This document shows, one piece after another, positions 31,920-33,633 of a stretch of DNA of 33,633 nt. A model generated the notes under the pieces. It searched no databases, was not told where the DNA came from, and saw only the letters and a list, made by a program, of their open reading frames with translations. A program made the translations under genes and the position numbers. This stretch comes from Desulfuromonas sp. (lineage in GTDB: Bacteria > Desulfobacterota > Desulfuromonadia > Desulfuromonadales > Geopsychrobacteraceae): the NCBI GenBank assembly GCA_002868865.1, contig PKUC01000029.1:1-33633 (forward strand). Direction: 5' to 3'. Position 1 is the stretch's first letter. Each line of letters starts with the position of its first letter.

Positions 31920-33122
31920 TTAAGGGGAAGGGGTCGGTGTGCTGCGGCGATTCAGCAGGATGCCAGCGAGGGCCGCGCAGCCGATCAAAATCAGAATCAG
32001 CAGGGTAACACCCGGCCAGCCCCACGCCGAATAAAACAGGCCGCCGCCGGTACCGGACAGGCTCGAGCCCAGGTAATAAGCAAACAGGTAGAGGGATGCG
32101 GCCTGGGCGCGCGCACTGGTGGCGAGATGACCGACCCAGGCCGAAGCGATGGCGTGGGCACCGAAAAAACCGATGGTAAAGACCACGATCCCGACGATGA
32201 CGGCGGGCAGTGCCGCCGACAAGGTGAGGAACAGTCCCAGCCCCATAATCAACAGCGAAACAAAGAGGATGTTGCTGCGCCTGAATTTGTCGACCAGCAC
32301 ACCCATGACCGTCGATCCACATGCCCCGAAGGCGTACGCCAGAAAGATCAGCGCCACTTGGGCATGACTGAGGTTGAACTCCGGGCCCATCAGGCGAAAG
32401 GTGATGTAGTTGTAGAGGGTGACAAAGCCCCCCATGCAACACAGAGCAATGCTGAACAGGCAGAACAGGCCGGGATCGGTCAGATGAGTCCACAGCGAGC
32501 GGCTGAGTGGCCCGATTCGCAGCGGGCGGCGCTGAAAATTACGGGATGGTGGCAGCAGTGCAAGAAACAGCATCCCCAGAACGAGTCCGATAAGACCGAT
32601 GCCGATGACCGCGGCGCGCCAGTTCATCAGTTCGGTCAGCCAGGCGGTCAAAATCCGCCCCGTCATCCCACCGAAAGCATTTCCGGCTATATAGAGCCCC
32701 ATGGCGCTGCCGACCGCCTGTGCTTCGATTTCTTCGTTGAGGTAAGCCATCGCCACCGCCGGCACCCCGGCAAGGATAATCCCCTGGATCAAACGGATGC
32801 CGAGCAGGGTCGGTAGCGACAGGTGTAGCCCGCTGAGTATGGCGAGCAGTGAAGCGAGGATGACGGAGATCCCCATCAGCCCACGCCGGTTCCAGGCGTC
32901 CGAGAGCGAACCGGATACGGGCAGGGTCAACGCCAGGGCCAGGGTTGCGAACGAGAGCGACAAGCTGGCGACGGTGGGGGTGATGCCGAACTCATCAACC
33001 AGATTGGGAAACAGGGGCTGGAAGGTGTACAGGGTCGAAAAGGTGACAAATCCGGCAAAAAACAGTGCCGAATTGGCCCTCAGGTAAGCACGGCTTCCGC
33101 GGGTGATGTGTGTTGCGGGCAT
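31920..33122 (-). CDS. MFS transporter, YnfM-like
   Basis: The 400-residue protein has twelve predicted hydrophobic segments. The N-terminal RANSALFFAGFVTFSTLYTF region with YTFQPLFPNL, followed by FGITPTVASLSLSFATLALA, resembles the YnfM/arabinose-efflux-like group of MFS carriers. The loop motif GSLSDAWNRRGLMG and its second-half copy GVLVDKFRRSNIL are present. Substrate is unknown; export of drugs or metabolites is the usual guess for the group. AAGGAG is eight bases upstream of the ATG at 33122; a longer frame to 33182 has no ribosome site. A candidate promoter lies about 120-145 bases upstream. Confidence 0.83.
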   Translation of the reverse strand: MPATHITRGSRAYLRANSALFFAGFVTFSTLYTFQPLFPNLVDEFGITPTVASLSLSFATLALALTLPVSGSLSDAWNRRGLMGISVILASLLAILSGLHLSLPTLLGIRLIQGIILAGVPAVAMAYLNEEIEAQAVGSAMGLYIAGNAFGGMTGRILTAWLTELMNWRAAVIGIGLIGLVLGMLFLALLPPSRNFQRRPLRIGPLSRSLWTHLTDPGLFCLFSIALCCMGGFVTLYNYITFRLMGPEFNLSHAQVALIFLAYAFGACGSTVMGVLVDKFRRSNILFVSLLIMGLGLFLTLSAALPAVIVGIVVFTIGFFGAHAIASAWVGHLATSARAQAASLYLFAYYLGSSLSGTGGGLFYSAWGWPGVTLLILILIGCAALAGILLNRRSTPTPSP

Positions 33123-33489
33123 GTTGCGACTCCTTGGATTCTGTCCGAACGGTTTACTCCAAGCGCAGGAACGAAGCAACATTTAAATCGATCAGCTGTT
33201 TGTATGGGCGCACTGGGCTTGCACACACCTGGACTGCCAGTATCTTCTCGATAGAAACGGTTGTGAATTGAGGTTTTGTGGAACCTGTTTGTTGACAAAA
33301 ACAAATAAAATGATTCTCTGGTGCGAGGGCTCCTTTTGTCTCGTAGCAATTTTTAAGGTGTTGAATGCGGCATTGACGAAAAACTGATACGGTGGTGTTT
33401 TCTAAAATTTGCAGAGATCACGTCGAAGCCTAAACCTTCTTGGATGTAACAAATTGGGGGGGTACGCTTGATGCAGTTTTATGGCCTCA
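33123..33489. other. Spacer between the YnfM-like gene and the tRNA-Sec terminator
   Basis: No gene is supported in this stretch of about 370 bases. It holds a candidate promoter for the MFS gene (33239-33267, separate entry) and AT-rich sequence around 33290-33320. No palindrome or repeat of note was found. Confidence 0.5.
33239..33267 (-). promoter_or_regulatory. Candidate promoter of the YnfM-like gene
   Basis: On the minus strand TTCACA (33267-33262) and GATACT (33244-33239) are 17 bases apart. The -35 has five of six consensus bases and the -10 four of six. It would leave a leader of about 110 bases. Confidence 0.35.
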
Positions 33490-33527
33490 AAACAAAAAGC
33501 GAAGCCTCATAAACAGCGGCTTCGCTT
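33490..33527 (-). terminator. Terminator of tRNA-Sec
   Basis: A perfect 10-bp stem, AAGCGAAGCC / GGCTTCGCTT (33518-33527 with 33497-33506), has an 11-base loop and on the minus strand is followed by TTTGTTTT. It lies eight bases past the encoded CCA of the tRNA gene. Confidence 0.85.
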
Positions 33528-33534
33528 AATAAAT

Positions 33535-33629
33535 TGGCGGAGGTAGATGGGAATCGAACCCACCGGGGACGTGAACGCCCCCCATCGGTTTTGAAGACCG
33601 TGAGCGCCACCAGGCTACTAACTACCTCC
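33535..33629 (-). tRNA. selC: tRNA-Sec (anticodon TCA)
   Basis: The 95-base gene includes an encoded CCA (33535-33537). The acceptor stem GGAGGTAG (33629-33622) pairs over eight base pairs with CTACCTCC (33546-33539), the long acceptor typical of bacterial selenocysteine tRNA, with G as discriminator. The anticodon TCA is at 33594-33592 in loop CTTCAAA. The T arm has GGTTCGATTCC, and a long variable arm (GGGGGGCG...CGTCCCC) is present. It inserts selenocysteine at UGA with SelB and a SECIS element. The promoter would lie beyond the right edge, where selA/selB may also be found. Confidence 0.96.
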
Positions 33630-33633
33630 GTAT

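Noticed and set aside
1-33633. CRISPR arrays, insertion sequences, prophage genes or rRNA
   Set aside because: No regularly spaced repeats, transposase or phage-like proteins, or rRNA segments were seen.

Overview
The window looks like chromosome from an anaerobic, metal-respiring deltaproteobacterium of the Desulfuromonadia (Desulfuromonas/Geobacter/Pelobacter relatives). This is inferred from gene content: a porin plus two multihaem c-type cytochromes, a Feo ferrous-iron operon, a PAS-linked sigma54 activator, proline and branched-chain amino-acid use, and a selenocysteine tRNA. No 16S or other species marker is present.

Layout. (1) Positions 1-5756, minus strand: capsule export and assembly. 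The order of transcription is kpsM, kpsT, kpsE-like, kpsD-like, then after a 205-base gap a tagD-type glycerol-3-phosphate cytidylyltransferase and a TPR-LicD protein that runs off the left edge. The last two suggest a polyol-phosphate (teichoic-acid-like) surface polymer or a phosphate-linked decoration. (2) 6137-7252, plus: alanine dehydrogenase. (3) 7340-11583, minus: a freestanding 77-residue MshEN-like protein, then a putative iron operon feoA-feoB-feoC-dmeF behind a clear Fur box. (4) 11841-13713, plus: a LysE-family exporter and an MFS carrier. (5) 14065-18922, plus: an outer-membrane electron conduit made of a beta-barrel porin, a 10-haem periplasmic cytochrome and a 13-haem outer-membrane lipoprotein cytochrome, closed by a strong terminator. 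(6) 19084-21783, plus: a P2A-type calcium ATPase. (7) 21885-31852, plus: amino-acid catabolism. It comprises a PAS/AAA+/Fis sigma54 activator, a near-consensus -24/-12 promoter, P5C dehydrogenase, proline dehydrogenase, livKHMGF and a double-domain universal stress protein. (8) 31920-33122, minus: a YnfM-type MFS carrier. (9) 33535-33629, minus: tRNA-Sec with its terminator.

How the parts fit (inference): imported amino acids, including proline, are oxidised through regions 2 and 7, and the electrons could leave the cell through the conduit in region 5. Region 3 handles ferrous iron, which is abundant around iron-reducing cells, and pairs uptake with a cation-efflux protein. Region 1 builds the surface polysaccharide.

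The most interesting items are the porin-cytochrome conduit with its dockerin-like calcium loop, the sigma54-controlled proline module, the TagD + TPR-LicD pair in a Gram-negative capsule cluster, the standalone MshEN-like protein, and dmeF inside the Fur/Feo operon.
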